In this document: piece by piece, positions 26,883 through 37,086 of the stretch | Layout of the letters: every line of letters starts with the position of its first letter | Numbering within the stretch: position 1 is the stretch's first letter | DNA from: Ferruginibacter sp. | GTDB taxonomy: Bacteria > Bacteroidota > Bacteroidia > Chitinophagales > Chitinophagaceae | Direction: 5' to 3' | Assembly (NCBI GenBank): GCA_019638575.1 | Contig: JAHBTN010000026.1 | Span: forward strand, 1-45,803 | DNA length: 45,803 nt | Program-made: the position numbers and the translations under genes | The notes under the pieces: model-generated | What the model was told of the DNA's origin: nothing | Seen by the model: the letters and a program-made list of their open reading frames with translations, nothing else | The model's database searches: none

Positions 26883-28163
26883 TTATTGTGGCAGCAATAC
26901 TTTATCAATGATATGATAAACGCCATTTACAGCATGCTGATCCATTTTTACAGCATTTGCCGCAGCGCCACTATAAGGTAAACCGCCTGGAGGAAAAGTG
27001 CCGAGGCCTGTAAACTTTAAACTTGTAACTGCAGGCCCAAAATAAGTTGATTGTGCCATAACTCCCGGGTGTGTACTGAAACTATTATTAACCAATGTTT
27101 TTATAAAATAACCCGGTGTAGAAGGTACATTGTTTGAAAACACCCTGATATTTGGTTGATAAGGTGTAGTTGTACTGGTGGTTAGTGATGCAAGTAAGTG
27201 ATATGCAACAATACCTTTTACCATTGCGGTACTTACATTGTTAGTACTTAAGAAAGCCGGTCCTGCTGCTACAGCGCCATTTGCGGTAGCGGTAGCAATC
27301 AAGGTATCAGTGGCTGTATAAGGCTGTGGCCTTGTAGCCAGGTATGCCTGGAAAGCCAGCCCAAAAACCAAAGTTTGAAAAGCTGCATCATTAGGCGCTA
27401 ATACTGTCATATTGGTAACACCATAGCCCAATAAATAATTGAACTGGCTTGTACCTACAGCAGTACCGCTATCTGCACGTGCAATGGCTGCACGAAAATA
27501 TGAAAGTGTAGGTTCTGTAGCTATCACATCTTTTAATGTAGCAGTTGGTGGTGCAGCCACACTATAAGCAGTATAAATAACACCATTGGCAGCATCAATA
27601 GTTGGCGCTGTAATGGGTAAATTATTTACATAAGAATAAGTGGTGCCTCTTGCAGGAAAAATCGGCATTCTTACAAAAGGCTGTGTAGGGTCAAGAATAA
27701 TCTGTGTTGTTAAGGGATAATTCGGAAAAGATGTTCCGATTGATGACAATGGAAATTTTTGTCCAACCAAATTATATTGTACAATACCTGCAGCACTTGA
27801 TGCTGGCAAATTAGAATTGATGAACCCAAGGAAAGCAGCATCAGGAGCGTTTAATGGAACCAGGCCTCCCGAAGCGGCATTTACAAAAATCTTCATGCCA
27901 TTGTTATCTGTTGCAAACAGGGTGAAGGTTTTGGTTAAGTCGTTAAGTGTTGTTTTCATTCCTGCCCTGTTGATGAGTGCATCATAAAAACTATAGTTGG
28001 CATTAGTAGCTAATGTTGCTTCAATACCCGACCCGGTTGGATACACAGGTGTTGGTATAGGTGCAAGTTGCTCCATGTCTTTATTACAGGATGTAAATAC
28101 TATCATCATACCGGCAATTAACAACAGGTGCAGAACACTAAGTTTATTAATTAATTTTTTCAT
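26883..28163 (-). CDS. Fasciclin (FAS1) domain lipoprotein
   Basis: The 426-residue precursor has a lipoprotein signal with lipobox VFTSC. Two FAS1-like domains follow. The first contains TFTLFATDNNGMK (about 85-97) and AGIVQYNLVGQ. The second contains MTVLAPNDAAFQ, AMVKGIVAYHLLAS and the closing NGVYHIIDKVLLPQ. FAS1 domains mediate adhesion or ligand binding at the cell surface. It is the second gene of a unit with the TonB-dependent receptor upstream (36 bp gap), which suggests it acts as the receptor's surface partner, in the position a SusD-type protein often takes. Confidence 0.87.
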   Translation of the reverse strand: MKKLINKLSVLHLLLIAGMMIVFTSCNKDMEQLAPIPTPVYPTGSGIEATLATNANYSFYDALINRAGMKTTLNDLTKTFTLFATDNNGMKIFVNAASGGLVPLNAPDAAFLGFINSNLPASSAAGIVQYNLVGQKFPLSSIGTSFPNYPLTTQIILDPTQPFVRMPIFPARGTTYSYVNNLPITAPTIDAANGVIYTAYSVAAPPTATLKDVIATEPTLSYFRAAIARADSGTAVGTSQFNYLLGYGVTNMTVLAPNDAAFQTLVFGLAFQAYLATRPQPYTATDTLIATATANGAVAAGPAFLSTNNVSTAMVKGIVAYHLLASLTTSTTTPYQPNIRVFSNNVPSTPGYFIKTLVNNSFSTHPGVMAQSTYFGPAVTSLKFTGLGTFPPGGLPYSGAAANAVKMDQHAVNGVYHIIDKVLLPQ

Positions 28164-28199
28164 TATAGTAATTTTTAAATTTTATAATTAAGGCAGTTA

Positions 28200-30977
28200 T
28201 CAATAAACATTAAATCCATAACTTATATAGTATAAACCTCCAACCCTTGAGTTACCAACAGCGTTGTAATAATATTGGTTTAACAGGTTACTGGCTCCCA
28301 GTTTTATTATTGATTTAGATGAAGGTATTTTCAGGCTGATTTGAGCATCCAGTGTTTGTACTTCAGGTATATTGCCATTGGCAAAATCGGCCTGGTAAAA
28401 AAATGCATCCTGCCACCTGTAAGCTATATTAAACCCTAATCTTTTACCCGGGCCAAAACCCGAATTGCCGATACTTGCATTGGCTTTATATTTTGGTGTA
28501 TTGAAGTTGGCTACAAAATTTGCAGGCACATCTTTCAACTGGTCGGATGAAAAGTTAGCACTTAAAGTAAAATTCATCGGTAACCTGTAATCGAAGCCAA
28601 GGCCAAAGCCATAAGTTTTTACTTTTTCAGGTGAGTTAACCACTACCGAAATGTTTCTTCTCTTGCTTGCTGTAGCAGTATCGTTAGCATTGCCGGTAAG
28701 CGTTTGTATTGTATTGGTTCTTCCAAGAAAATCCTGGTATTGTCCAAAATATCCATAAAGGTCAATCAATAATTTGCTATCCAACAATAAACCTTTATAA
28801 CCAAGTTCAAAAGAACTTACAGATTCAGGTTTTACTGCCGGTGGATTAAATGCAGTAAAATTGTACAATGTACCAGAACTGTTTACATCATAAGTATATA
28901 AAGGGTTAGTATTGTACCCAATGTAACTTTCAAACCCTGGCGAAGAGCCTATCAGGCGAGTACTGCCCACCTGCAGGTTAATATATTGTTGTTGATTGCT
29001 TGGGAAACGATAAGCTGTTTGATAAGAAAGACGAAAATTATTATCTTTTGCAACTTTTACAAGTGCTGTTACCCTGGGTGTAAAGCGGCCTTTAAAATGC
29101 TGCATTTTATCGTACCTGCCCGATAAGGTTAGTGTTAGGCGGTCAAAAAATTGTTTACTTGCCTGTATATATCCACCAAACTGTGAAACATTGATAGTGC
29201 CTGTAGAATCAGCAAATAAAGTTCCTTGCGAATTCAACACATAATTTTTATAGTTAGCACCAACAAGTATATCAACATAACCTTTGGTAAACTGGCTAAG
29301 GTTGTAATTTCCTTCCACTGCGTATAAGTCAGATTTATCCAACAATAAACCTCCATTTTGTGAAATGGGTTTTTTGCGGATAGCATCAAATGATGAACGT
29401 AAAGCTGCACTGTTAGCAGCAGGGCGGCCTATATCTGCTAAAGCCCTTGCGTTTTGGTGTGCATCATAATCGGTAAGTCCGCTCATCCTGTCGCTTAAAT
29501 ATTTGTAAGTGTATTGAATGTACCAGTCTGTTGGCAATGGTGTTGGATTACCATTTGCATCAGTAGTTACAGATTTTTTCCATGATTCATTAAACAACCT
29601 GGTAGTTGCAGTGGCATTAAAAGATTCACCTGCATTTTCCTGTGTGGTATAAGCTCTTACTGACCAGTTTTTACTGTTTACTTCCAACTTATACTGGCCC
29701 ATTTTAAAATCTTTTAACGAATACCTGTCGCTTCCGGTATAAATGGTATTACCGGTTCCCCAATAAGCTGCTAAAACCGCTTCGGTGTTGGGTGTAATCT
29801 TATAATTTAATGAACCACCTAATTTAAAATTAACTGTATTTGGGTTTAATAATTCCGATTCGGTATACCCTGTACGGGATACATTTTGCGGAGATGATAA
29901 TAAACCGTTTGCTAAAATGAAATTAGCGGCGCCGGGCAGGTTGGCGGCAATTTGTGAAAAAAATGCACGCATGTCAACAGTTGTTTCATCGCCGTAAACA
30001 TTTATACCATCGTAGTTAGGGTCTGTTTGCCTGTTACCGGCTTTAACCGTTCCGCTTGACCCTGTACGGGTATAGTTTCGGTAATCGGTACCCAGCCAAT
30101 CTTTGGCTTGTATCAACTCGGCATTAATTTTAAAAGCAAATTTTTCAGAAATCTTTTTTGCCCAGCGTAAGTTCCAGTTATGGTATGCCGATGGGTCTTG
30201 CATGCTATTGTTGCCAACATGCATCAATCCTTCTTTTACTAAAAAAGACAAGCCCTGGTATTTGAACGGGTTCTTGCTTGTCATCAATAAAGTACCGTTC
30301 ATGCCACCCGGTCCGTATAAGGCAGATGATGCACCTGATAGTAATTCTATATTGTCAACGTCCAGTTCGCTTAAACCAATAATGGCGCCAACCGAAAAGT
30401 TAAGGCCGGGGGCCTGGTTATCCATTCCATCTACCAACTGGTTAAAACGTGTATTACCGCTTGAGTTAAAACCACGGGTAGTGGGTGTTCTAAATGTTAA
30501 AGATGATGTGGTTACATCCACGCCTTTTAAACTGGTAACTACATCGTAATAATTTGATACCGGCGAGTTGCGAATGTTGGCGGCACTCACCCTTTCGATA
30601 GATACCGGCGATTCCATAATTTTTTGCGGTACCCTGTTAGCCGATACCACCACTTCCTGGCCCAGTATATTGGTGGGTTTAAATTCAACCTGAATTGGTT
30701 TTGCAGCCGAAGTAACAGTTACTTCCTGCATTTCATAACCAACCGAAGTAATCAAAAGTGTTACAGGCAGGCTTTTAACGGTAATCTTAAAATTACCTTT
30801 ATCATCGGTAAAGGTACCTTCATCCTGTCCTTTTACAATTACGGAAACAGCACCGGATGCTTCCTTGGTACTGCTATTTCTCACATTGCCGTTTATTGTT
30901 ACACTTTGTGCAATGGCAGCAACCGTTAAAATGTTTGCCAATAAAAATGTAACCAAATAGCTTGTAATTTTTCTCAT
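28200..30977 (-). CDS. TonB-dependent receptor
   Basis: The 925-residue precursor has a signal peptide (cleavage after AAIAQ). A carboxypeptidase-regulatory-like domain (about 25-110) and a plug (about 115-235) follow, the plug with VDGMDNQAPG and LLSGASSALYGPGGMNGTLL. The barrel ends with aromatic YISYGFNVY. It lacks the long SusC form and pairs with a fasciclin lipoprotein rather than SusD. The substrate is unknown; siderophore, cofactor or oligomer uptake are all possible. The TTAATTTG at 31013-31006 on the minus strand is one base off a -7 element. Confidence 0.93.
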   Translation of the reverse strand: MRKITSYLVTFLLANILTVAAIAQSVTINGNVRNSSTKEASGAVSVIVKGQDEGTFTDDKGNFKITVKSLPVTLLITSVGYEMQEVTVTSAAKPIQVEFKPTNILGQEVVVSANRVPQKIMESPVSIERVSAANIRNSPVSNYYDVVTSLKGVDVTTSSLTFRTPTTRGFNSSGNTRFNQLVDGMDNQAPGLNFSVGAIIGLSELDVDNIELLSGASSALYGPGGMNGTLLMTSKNPFKYQGLSFLVKEGLMHVGNNSMQDPSAYHNWNLRWAKKISEKFAFKINAELIQAKDWLGTDYRNYTRTGSSGTVKAGNRQTDPNYDGINVYGDETTVDMRAFFSQIAANLPGAANFILANGLLSSPQNVSRTGYTESELLNPNTVNFKLGGSLNYKITPNTEAVLAAYWGTGNTIYTGSDRYSLKDFKMGQYKLEVNSKNWSVRAYTTQENAGESFNATATTRLFNESWKKSVTTDANGNPTPLPTDWYIQYTYKYLSDRMSGLTDYDAHQNARALADIGRPAANSAALRSSFDAIRKKPISQNGGLLLDKSDLYAVEGNYNLSQFTKGYVDILVGANYKNYVLNSQGTLFADSTGTINVSQFGGYIQASKQFFDRLTLTLSGRYDKMQHFKGRFTPRVTALVKVAKDNNFRLSYQTAYRFPSNQQQYINLQVGSTRLIGSSPGFESYIGYNTNPLYTYDVNSSGTLYNFTAFNPPAVKPESVSSFELGYKGLLLDSKLLIDLYGYFGQYQDFLGRTNTIQTLTGNANDTATASKRRNISVVVNSPEKVKTYGFGLGFDYRLPMNFTLSANFSSDQLKDVPANFVANFNTPKYKANASIGNSGFGPGKRLGFNIAYRWQDAFFYQADFANGNIPEVQTLDAQISLKIPSSKSIIKLGASNLLNQYYYNAVGNSRVGGLYYISYGFNVY

Positions 30978-31112
30978 ATTGCTTTTTTTGGTTTTAAATA
31001 TATAGCAAATTAAGAACGTTATTGCTACCTGAAAAATTTATTTTCCTACACTGTTAACAAATAGTTCAACCGTAATTTATTCTTTTTAAGTGGTTGATAT
31101 TAATTTAGCCCG

Positions 31113-32051
31113 ATGAATACATTTAATTTAAGGCAGCAAACTGGTTTTTACAGCGGTAAGGTAAGGGATGTTTACTCCATTGCTGACAAATACCTGGTAA
31201 TGGTTGCCAGTAATCGTATTTCGGCATTTGATGTAATACTGCCGAGGCCTATTCCCTATAAAGGGCAGGTGCTGAACCAGATTGCATCTTATATGCTTAA
31301 TGCAACCAAAGACATTTGTACCAACTGGCTCATAAGTGTTCCGGCGCCCAATGTAAGTATAGGTTATAAATGTGAGCCATTTAAAATTGAAATGGTGGTA
31401 AGGGGAAATTTAACCGGTCATGCATGGCGTACATATTCTTCGGGCAAAAGAATTTTATGTGGAGTACACATGCCCGATGGGATGAAGGAAAACGATTTTT
31501 TCCCTTCCCCCATCATTACACCAAGCACTAAGGCTGCACAAGGGCATGATGAAGATATTTCTGCAGCCGAAATCATTAAAAATAAACTGGCTACCGCTGA
31601 AGAATGGGAAACACTAAGCAGCTATGCCTTGCAATTGTTTGAAAGAGGGAAATCCATTGCAGCCAAACAAGGGTTGATTTTAGTAGATACCAAATATGAA
31701 TTTGGTAAACTGGATGGTAAGATTGTTCTGATGGATGAAATACACACTCCCGATTCGAGCCGTTATTTTTATGCAGATGGTTTTGAAGAAAGGCAGGCGA
31801 ATGCCCTACGGCAAAAACAACTAAGCAAGGAATTTGTTAGAGAGTGGCTGATTGAAAATAATTTTATGGGAAAGGAAGGACAGGTGGTACCAGCAATGAG
31901 CGATGAATGGGTTGAAACGATTTCGAAACGATATATTGAACTGTACGAGAAAGTGATTGGCCAACAATTTGTACCATCTGATGAAAGCTACGAAGCCACC
32001 GAAAAAAAACTGGATGAAGCCCTGGAAAAATTATTGATGGCAAAAACTTAA
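31113..32051 (+). CDS. purC: Phosphoribosylaminoimidazole-succinocarboxamide synthase
   Basis: This purine enzyme ligates aspartate to CAIR using ATP. The 312-residue protein is of the longer yeast-like SAICAR synthetase type. The start [20 protein letters not shown] is the conserved ATP-site loop, followed by [33 protein letters not shown] and the late LVDTKYEFG. The last is the conserved magnesium/CAIR-site motif. It is a single gene; its stop codon overlaps that of the convergent trhO by 3 of 4 bases. Confidence 0.95.
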   Translation: MNTFNLRQQTGFYSGKVRDVYSIADKYLVMVASNRISAFDVILPRPIPYKGQVLNQIASYMLNATKDICTNWLISVPAPNVSIGYKCEPFKIEMVVRGNLTGHAWRTYSSGKRILCGVHMPDGMKENDFFPSPIITPSTKAAQGHDEDISAAEIIKNKLATAEEWETLSSYALQLFERGKSIAAKQGLILVDTKYEFGKLDGKIVLMDEIHTPDSSRYFYADGFEERQANALRQKQLSKEFVREWLIENNFMGKEGQVVPAMSDEWVETISKRYIELYEKVIGQQFVPSDESYEATEKKLDEALEKLLMAKT

Positions 32052-33103
32052 GAACTTCTGTATTTCCTGTTTTCTTCAATAGTTGGGCGCAACCGCTGTT
32101 TGCTTTTATTGAAAATCATCTTGCCTTTATCTATTCCTTTACGCAGTGCGGCCTGTTCTTCTTTTGGTAAATTATAAATTGTCTTACATTCTTCGGTACA
32201 ACATCCGTCGAATACTTTTGCACAATCGCTGCATTGGATAAACAATAAATGGCAGCCATCATTCTTGCAGTTGGTATGTGTATCGGCCGGTTTGCCACAT
32301 TGGTGGCATGTGGCAATAATATCTTCAGTTATCCGCTCTCCCAGCCTGTCATCAAAAACAAAATTCTTTCCTATGAATTTTGTTTCAAGCTCATTTTCTT
32401 TTGTTTGCTTTGCGTAATTTATGATGCCGCCTTCTAGGTGATACACATGTTCAAAGCCATGGTGTTTCATATAAGCGCTTGCTTTTTCGCAGCGTATGCC
32501 ACCTGTACAGTACATGATGATGTTTTTATCTTTTTTATCCTTCATCATATCAACAGCCATGGGCAATTGTTCACGAAAAGTATCACTGGGTATTTCAATG
32601 GCATTTTCAAAATGCCCCACTTCGTACTCATAATGGTTACGCATATCAATAACAACAGTATCTTTTTGCTGCATCAGTTCATTCATCTGTGCGGCATTTA
32701 CATAGTTGCCTTTGTTTTGCATGCTAAAACCGGGGTCGGTAATACCATCGGCAACAATTTTATCTCTCACTTTTATTTTTAAAACCCAAAAAGATTTGCC
32801 GTCGTCGTCAACGGCAATATTCAACCTCAGGTTCTTTAGTGCAGCAATACTGTCTAAATAATTTTTAAAGCCTTCTACGTTTTTGGCAGGTATGCTAACC
32901 TGTGCATTGATGCCTTCGTGGGCAATATATATGCGGCCAAATACTTCCAGGTTAAATAAGGCTTTATACATTTCATCCCTAAAAAGTTTCGGATCATCAA
33001 TATTAAAATATTGATAAAAAGAAATTGTGATACGCTTTTCAGTTTCTGCATACAATAATTTTTTAAGTTCCGCCTTTGAGATGCGGTTGTGCAATACTGC
33101 CAT
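32048..33103 (-). CDS. trhO: tRNA uridine(34) 5-hydroxylase, rhodanese-type (TrhO)
   Basis: The 351-residue protein has the three-part TrhO/UPF0176 layout: an N-terminal acylphosphatase-like domain (about 20-115), a central rhodanese domain (about 140-235) and a Cys-rich zinc-binding C-terminus (about 265-310). The catalytic loop [10 protein letters not shown] uses Cys199, and the zinc region has several CxxC pairs. TrhO introduces oxygen at position 5 of the wobble uridine in some tRNAs. The overlap of its stop with that of purC is noted in the findings. Confidence 0.92.
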   Translation of the reverse strand: MAVLHNRISKAELKKLLYAETEKRITISFYQYFNIDDPKLFRDEMYKALFNLEVFGRIYIAHEGINAQVSIPAKNVEGFKNYLDSIAALKNLRLNIAVDDDGKSFWVLKIKVRDKIVADGITDPGFSMQNKGNYVNAAQMNELMQQKDTVVIDMRNHYEYEVGHFENAIEIPSDTFREQLPMAVDMMKDKKDKNIIMYCTGGIRCEKASAYMKHHGFEHVYHLEGGIINYAKQTKENELETKFIGKNFVFDDRLGERITEDIIATCHQCGKPADTHTNCKNDGCHLLFIQCSDCAKVFDGCCTEECKTIYNLPKEEQAALRKGIDKGKMIFNKSKQRLRPTIEENRKYRSS

Positions 33104-33121
33104 AAATGTTTTTTTAATGGT

Positions 33122-33135
33122 TACACTAAAGTGTA
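33122..33135. promoter_or_regulatory. Small perfect palindrome in the trhO leader
   Basis: TACACT-AA-AGTGTA is a perfect 6-2-6 inverted repeat 18 bp upstream of the trhO start, inside the probable leader. It could be an RNA hairpin or a regulator site. No further evidence. Confidence 0.25.
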
Positions 33136-33222
33136 GCGCCAGTTTTTAAATTTGATTCCGTTGTGAGCGGAAAATCTGCCCAATGGCAAATTGGATGCTT
33201 GCAGGCAAACCAAATTGAGCAG

Positions 33223-33230
33223 CAAAGATA
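33223..33230 (-). promoter_or_regulatory. Candidate -7 element of trhO
   Basis: TATCTTTG on the minus strand fits TAnnTTTG. It lies directly after the groEL terminator hairpin and 119 bp before trhO, implying a leader of about 110 nt. No TTG at proper spacing. Confidence 0.35.
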
Positions 33231-33243
33231 TGTTCAATAAACT

Positions 33244-33278
33244 AAAAAAAATCCCTCCGGCAATATGCAGGAGGGATT
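33244..33278 (-). terminator. Terminator of the groES-groEL operon
   Basis: On the minus strand a 9-bp stem (AATCCCTCC with GGAGGGATT) is followed by a run of eight T. It lies 35 bp past the groEL stop. Confidence 0.9.
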
Positions 33279-33313
33279 GTATTGTAAACCAGTTTGCTCC
33301 GGTTATATTTTTA

Positions 33314-34948
33314 TTAATAGCCGCCCATGCCGCCCATATCGGGTGCGCCATGTGAGTGTGGAGCTTCTTCTTTTGGTTTATCAGCTATCACACATTCGGT
33401 GGTTAACATCATACCAGCAATAGAAGCCGCATTCTCTAATGCCACACGGCTAACTTTAGTTGGGTCAATAACTCCTGCCTTTAAAAGGTTTTCGTATTTT
33501 TCGCTGTATGCGTTAAAGCCAAAATCTGCTTTACCTTCTTTAATCTTGTTTACAACAACGCTGCCTTCAAAACCTGCGTTTTCAACAATTGTACGTAAAG
33601 GTTCTTCTACTGCACGGCGAACAATGGCAATACCGGTTGTTTCATCTTCGTTGCTGCCTTTTAATTTTTCAAGCACATCGCTTGCACGTACATAAGCAAC
33701 ACCGCCGCCTGGTACAATACCTTCTTCTACTGCAGCCCTTGTAGCATGTAATGCATCATCTACACGGTCTTTCTTTTCTTTCATCTCTACTTCGGTAGCA
33801 GCACCAATGTATAATACGGCAACACCACCGGCCAATTTTGCCAAACGCTCCTGTAATTTTTCCCTGTCGTAGTCAGATGTGGTTGTTTCAATTTGTGCTT
33901 TAATCTGGTTTACCCTTGCTGTGATATCAGCTTTTTTGCCTTTACCGCCTACAATAGTAGTGTTGTCTTTATCAATAGTAACACTCTCAGCCGAGCCTAA
34001 ATAATCTAGGTCAACGTTTTCTAATTTGTAACCTTGCTCTTCGCTAACAACAATACCCGAAGTAAGTACAGCAATATCCTGCAGCATTTCTTTCCTCCTG
34101 TCGCCAAAGCCCGGAGCTTTTACAGCAGCCACTTTAATGGTGCCACGTAATTTATTTACAACAAGTGTTGCTAATGCTTCTCCATCCAAATCTTCAGCAA
34201 TAATTACTAAAGGGCGGCCGCTTTGTGCAACTTTCTCCAGAATATGAAGGATATCTTTCATGGTAGATATCTTCTTATCATAAATTAAAATGTAAGGGTT
34301 GCTAAGTTCAGCGTGCATTTTTTCGCTGTTGGTAACAAAGTAAGGAGAGATATATCCACGGTCGAACTGCATACCTTCCACCACATCCACTGTAGTATCG
34401 GTACCTTTTGCTTCTTCAACAGTAATAACACCTTCTTTTCCAACTTTAGTCATAGCCTGTGCTATTAAAGCGCCAATAGCTTTATCGTTGTTGGCCGATA
34501 TAGATGCTACCTGTTCAATTTTCTTATTATCGTTACCAACTGTTTGAGATTGCTTTTTCAGGTTTTCAACTACAGCAGTTACTGCTTTGTCGATACCACG
34601 TTTTAAATCCATCGGGTTAGCTCCGGCAGCTACGTTTTTTAAACCTTCGCCAATGATGGCCTGTGCAAGCACAGTTGCAGTAGTGGTGCCATCACCGGCA
34701 ATATCAGCTGTTTTGCTCGCCACTTCTTTCACCATTTGTGCACCCATGTTATCAATGGGGTCTTCCAGCTCAATTTCTTTTGCAACAGTAACACCATCTT
34801 TTGTTACGGTGGGTGCGCCAAATTTGCGTTCAATAACCACATTGCGGCCTTTGGGGCCAAGGGTTACTTTTACAGCGTCTGATAAAGTATCAACGCCTTT
34901 CTTCATTTTGTTTCTTGCTTCAATATCGAAGAATATCATTTTGCTCAT
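33314..34948 (-). CDS. groL: Chaperonin GroEL (Hsp60)
   Basis: The 544-residue protein is a full-length GroEL, the 14-mer folding chamber of the cytoplasm. It starts with [18 protein letters not shown] and carries the nucleotide-site motifs [11 protein letters not shown] and [12 protein letters not shown], and the signature [15 protein letters not shown]. The C-terminus is the flexible Gly/Met tail PDMGGMGGY, which lines the cavity floor. It follows groES by 89 bp in the usual order and ends in a strong terminator. Heat-shock control is expected, but no CIRCE-type inverted repeat is visible. Confidence 0.97.
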   Translation of the reverse strand: MSKMIFFDIEARNKMKKGVDTLSDAVKVTLGPKGRNVVIERKFGAPTVTKDGVTVAKEIELEDPIDNMGAQMVKEVASKTADIAGDGTTTATVLAQAIIGEGLKNVAAGANPMDLKRGIDKAVTAVVENLKKQSQTVGNDNKKIEQVASISANNDKAIGALIAQAMTKVGKEGVITVEEAKGTDTTVDVVEGMQFDRGYISPYFVTNSEKMHAELSNPYILIYDKKISTMKDILHILEKVAQSGRPLVIIAEDLDGEALATLVVNKLRGTIKVAAVKAPGFGDRRKEMLQDIAVLTSGIVVSEEQGYKLENVDLDYLGSAESVTIDKDNTTIVGGKGKKADITARVNQIKAQIETTTSDYDREKLQERLAKLAGGVAVLYIGAATEVEMKEKKDRVDDALHATRAAVEEGIVPGGGVAYVRASDVLEKLKGSNEDETTGIAIVRRAVEEPLRTIVENAGFEGSVVVNKIKEGKADFGFNAYSEKYENLLKAGVIDPTKVSRVALENAASIAGMMLTTECVIADKPKEEAPHSHGAPDMGGMGGY

Positions 34949-35037
34949 AAAACTTATTTAATTTGATGTTTTTGAAAATTAGTTGATAAGAAGATCTGGA
35001 AATTTACATTGCATTGTTAAATATCCAAATCATCACA

Positions 35038-35334
35038 TTATACAATTGCAAGAATATCACTCTCCCTCATTATCAGGTAGTCATTCCCTTCAATTGAAAT
35101 TTCAGTTCCGGCATATTTGCCATATAAAACGGTATCTCCGGCTTTTACCATTACAGGTTCATCTTTTTTACCGGGCCCGGCAGCCAGTACAATACCACGC
35201 TGTGGTTTTTCTTTTGCAGTATCCGGAATGATAATGCCCCCGGCAGATTTTTCTTCAGCAGCCGCAGGTTGTACAATAACCCTGTCGTGCAAAGGTGTAA
35301 TGCTCAATTTTGCAGCATTTTTTACTTTAGCCAT
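35038..35334 (-). CDS. groS: Co-chaperonin GroES (Hsp10)
   Basis: The 98-residue protein caps GroEL. It has [22 protein letters not shown], the mobile loop [16 protein letters not shown], and [20 protein letters not shown]. An in-frame ATG 37 codons upstream would extend the protein. That start is rejected because the promoter at 35392-35421 lies inside the extension and the added residues match nothing in GroES. Confidence 0.96.
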   Translation of the reverse strand: MAKVKNAAKLSITPLHDRVIVQPAAAEEKSAGGIIIPDTAKEKPQRGIVLAAGPGKKDEPVMVKAGDTVLYGKYAGTEISIEGNDYLIMRESDILAIV

Positions 35335-35391
35335 AATTGTATTAGTTTTTGTTTTATTTGAAAAAATAAAGTGTCCGTTTTTTACGGGTGG

Positions 35392-35421
35392 CAAAGGTAC
35401 TGCCATTTTTGTACCAATCAA
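35392..35421 (-). promoter_or_regulatory. Sigma-ABfr-type promoter of groES-groEL
   Basis: On the minus strand TTG (35421-35419), exactly 19 nt, then TACCTTTG (35399-35392): a full match to the Bacteroidetes consensus. It implies a 5' leader of about 50 nt, which contains a small hairpin (CCGT and ACGG arms, 35376-35388). Confidence 0.8.
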
Positions 35422-35590
35422 CATTAATACAAAAGATGTCAGCATTTTAATGAAAAAAATTCAGCAGCCATAAAAATTGGGCGAATTCGGCAGGATTTTT
35501 TGTCAGGGATTGAGCTTTGCAGGCATACCGCAGCATGGGTGGCCAAGCTAAAACTTTTGAACCCAACTCTGCTTACTGCAAACTTATGCT

Positions 35591-35598
35591 TACCTTTG
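35591..35598 (+). promoter_or_regulatory. Candidate -7 element of nusB
   Basis: TACCTTTG fits TAnnTTTG and lies 28 bp upstream of the nusB ATG. No TTG occurs at 19-20 nt; the sequence there is CTCTGC. Confidence 0.5.
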
Positions 35599-35626
35599 CT
35601 GCCTTAAAATAAAAGTTCTTTAACGC

Positions 35627-36559
35627 ATGATCAGCAGAAGAAATATCCGGGTGAAAGTGATGCAGACCTTATACAGTATGGAAAGCATTGCTGATGGCAT
35701 TAAACCCGGCGAGGCAACAGGTGTACTTACAAAAAAGATTGAGCAAAGCCGCCAGATATTTACCTATCTTATTTATTTTATTACCGAAGTGGCCAGGTAT
35801 TCCGAAACCGATGCCCGGCATAAGGCATCTAAACATTTACCCACCACCGCCGACCTTAATGTAAATACCAAGATTGCAGGCAACGAACTGCTTTGGAAAA
35901 TTTTGGAAAACGAAAGTTTTAAAAAGGCTATTGCCGATAGCAAACCACAGCACCTGTTGGATGAGGAACTGCTGAAGAAAATTTACCAGCAGTTGGTGCT
36001 ATCACCCGAATACACTGAGTATATCGAAGAAAAAAGCAGGAACTCCAAAACAGAAAAGGATATGCTGGAATTTATTTTCAGTAACCTGATGCTGCCCAAC
36101 GAAGATTTTATTAACCACGTGGAAGAATGTTTTATACAATGGGATGATGATGCCGAGATGATGAACCAGCTTGTGCTTAATTACCTCAACAAGCCTGCAC
36201 ACACCAATTTTACCGATATACTCAGTAAGGAGAAAAGGGATTTTGCACAAGACCTACTTACTACTGTAATTGATAAAAAAGAATTGAGCATGGAACTGAT
36301 AAAACCCAAACTGAAAAACTGGGATGCCGATAGGATTGCCTCGCTTGACCTGATTATACTACAGATGGGTGTTTGCGAATTTTTGTTTTTTGAAACCATC
36401 CCTACAAAAGTTACCATCAATGAATATATCGACCTGGCAAAAGCATACAGCACCATACAAAGCGGGCAGTTTGTAAACGGGATGCTTGATAATATCCATA
36501 AAGAGTTATCGGCACAAAATAAAATAACCAAGAAGACTTATAAGAACAGCACCATTTGA
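35627..36559 (+). CDS. nusB: Transcription antitermination factor NusB (long form)
   Basis: The 310-residue protein is twice the length of E. coli NusB, as is usual in Bacteroidetes. It begins with MISRRNIRVKVMQTLYSME, the family N-terminus. The C-terminal NusB core holds DRIASLDLIILQMGVCEFLF and PTKVTINEYIDLAKAYSTIQSGQFVNGMLD. A charged helical insert of about 130 residues lies between. NusB with NusE binds boxA RNA and supports rRNA antitermination. It begins a plus-strand run with the DUF1573 lipoprotein, yajC and coaE. Confidence 0.92.
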   Translation: MISRRNIRVKVMQTLYSMESIADGIKPGEATGVLTKKIEQSRQIFTYLIYFITEVARYSETDARHKASKHLPTTADLNVNTKIAGNELLWKILENESFKKAIADSKPQHLLDEELLKKIYQQLVLSPEYTEYIEEKSRNSKTEKDMLEFIFSNLMLPNEDFINHVEECFIQWDDDAEMMNQLVLNYLNKPAHTNFTDILSKEKRDFAQDLLTTVIDKKELSMELIKPKLKNWDADRIASLDLIILQMGVCEFLFFETIPTKVTINEYIDLAKAYSTIQSGQFVNGMLDNIHKELSAQNKITKKTYKNSTI

Positions 36560-36598
36560 TGTACCACGGCTTGCTTACATTAGTAAAGTAAATGAACT

Positions 36599-36606
36599 TA
36601 AATTTG
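36599..36606 (+). promoter_or_regulatory. Possible -7 element before the DUF1573 gene
   Basis: TAAATTTG fits TAnnTTTG with TTG at 36571-36573, but the 25-nt spacing is too long, and a start site here would leave a leader of only about 6 nt before the ATG at 36619. Read-through from nusB may be the main source of transcript. Confidence 0.35.
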
Positions 36607-36618
36607 CAAAAAATGCAC

Positions 36619-37053
36619 ATGAAAAAATACTTCCTGATTTCATTATTATCCCTTGCATTCATTTCCTGCGACAGCAGGCACAGGGATAAGATTGCAGATG
36701 ATACAACTGCACAAAGGGAAAAGGCATTAAAAGAACCTACAACAGTGCAAATATTAGACTCGGCATATAATTTTGGAAAAGTAACCGATGGAGAAAAAGT
36801 GGAGTACAGTTACCGTTTTAAAAATACCGGATCAAAACCATTGGTGATAACAGATGTCCATGCAAGTTGCGGATGCACTGTGCCGCAAAAGCCCGAGAAA
36901 CCAATATTGCCCGGCGAAATAGGATTTATAAAAGTGGTGTTCGATAGCAAAGGAAGGGTTGGCAATGCATACAAAACAATTACCGTGGCATCAAATGCTA
37001 AACCCGAATTTCCACAATTAATATTAACAGGCGATGTAGTAAGTAAGGAATAA
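36619..37053 (+). CDS. DUF1573 domain lipoprotein
   Basis: The start at 36619 is chosen because MKKYFLISLLSLAFISC gives a clean lipoprotein signal with lipobox AFISC; two upstream ATGs would add a polar extension. The 144-residue precursor then has one DUF1573 domain (about 45-140), an immunoglobulin-like fold with VEYSYRFKNTGSKPLVITDV and the motif SCGCTVP. These proteins are abundant in Bacteroidetes envelopes; function is not established. It lies 59 bp after nusB and 33 bp before yajC. Confidence 0.85.
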   Translation: MKKYFLISLLSLAFISCDSRHRDKIADDTTAQREKALKEPTTVQILDSAYNFGKVTDGEKVEYSYRFKNTGSKPLVITDVHASCGCTVPQKPEKPILPGEIGFIKVVFDSKGRVGNAYKTITVASNAKPEFPQLILTGDVVSKE

Positions 37054-37086
37054 CAACTTTAACTTTTAAACAAATAAACAAACAAC

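Noticed and set aside
30103-30549. 148-codon frame on the plus strand
   Set aside because: Antisense to the TonB receptor plug region; composition follows from the opposite strand.
33121-33351. 76-codon minus-strand frame at the groEL end
   Set aside because: It overlaps the groEL C-terminus and the terminator and resembles no protein.
35376-35388. CCGT/ACGG hairpin in the groES leader as a CIRCE heat-shock element
   Set aside because: Only 4-bp arms and no match to the CIRCE inverted repeat.
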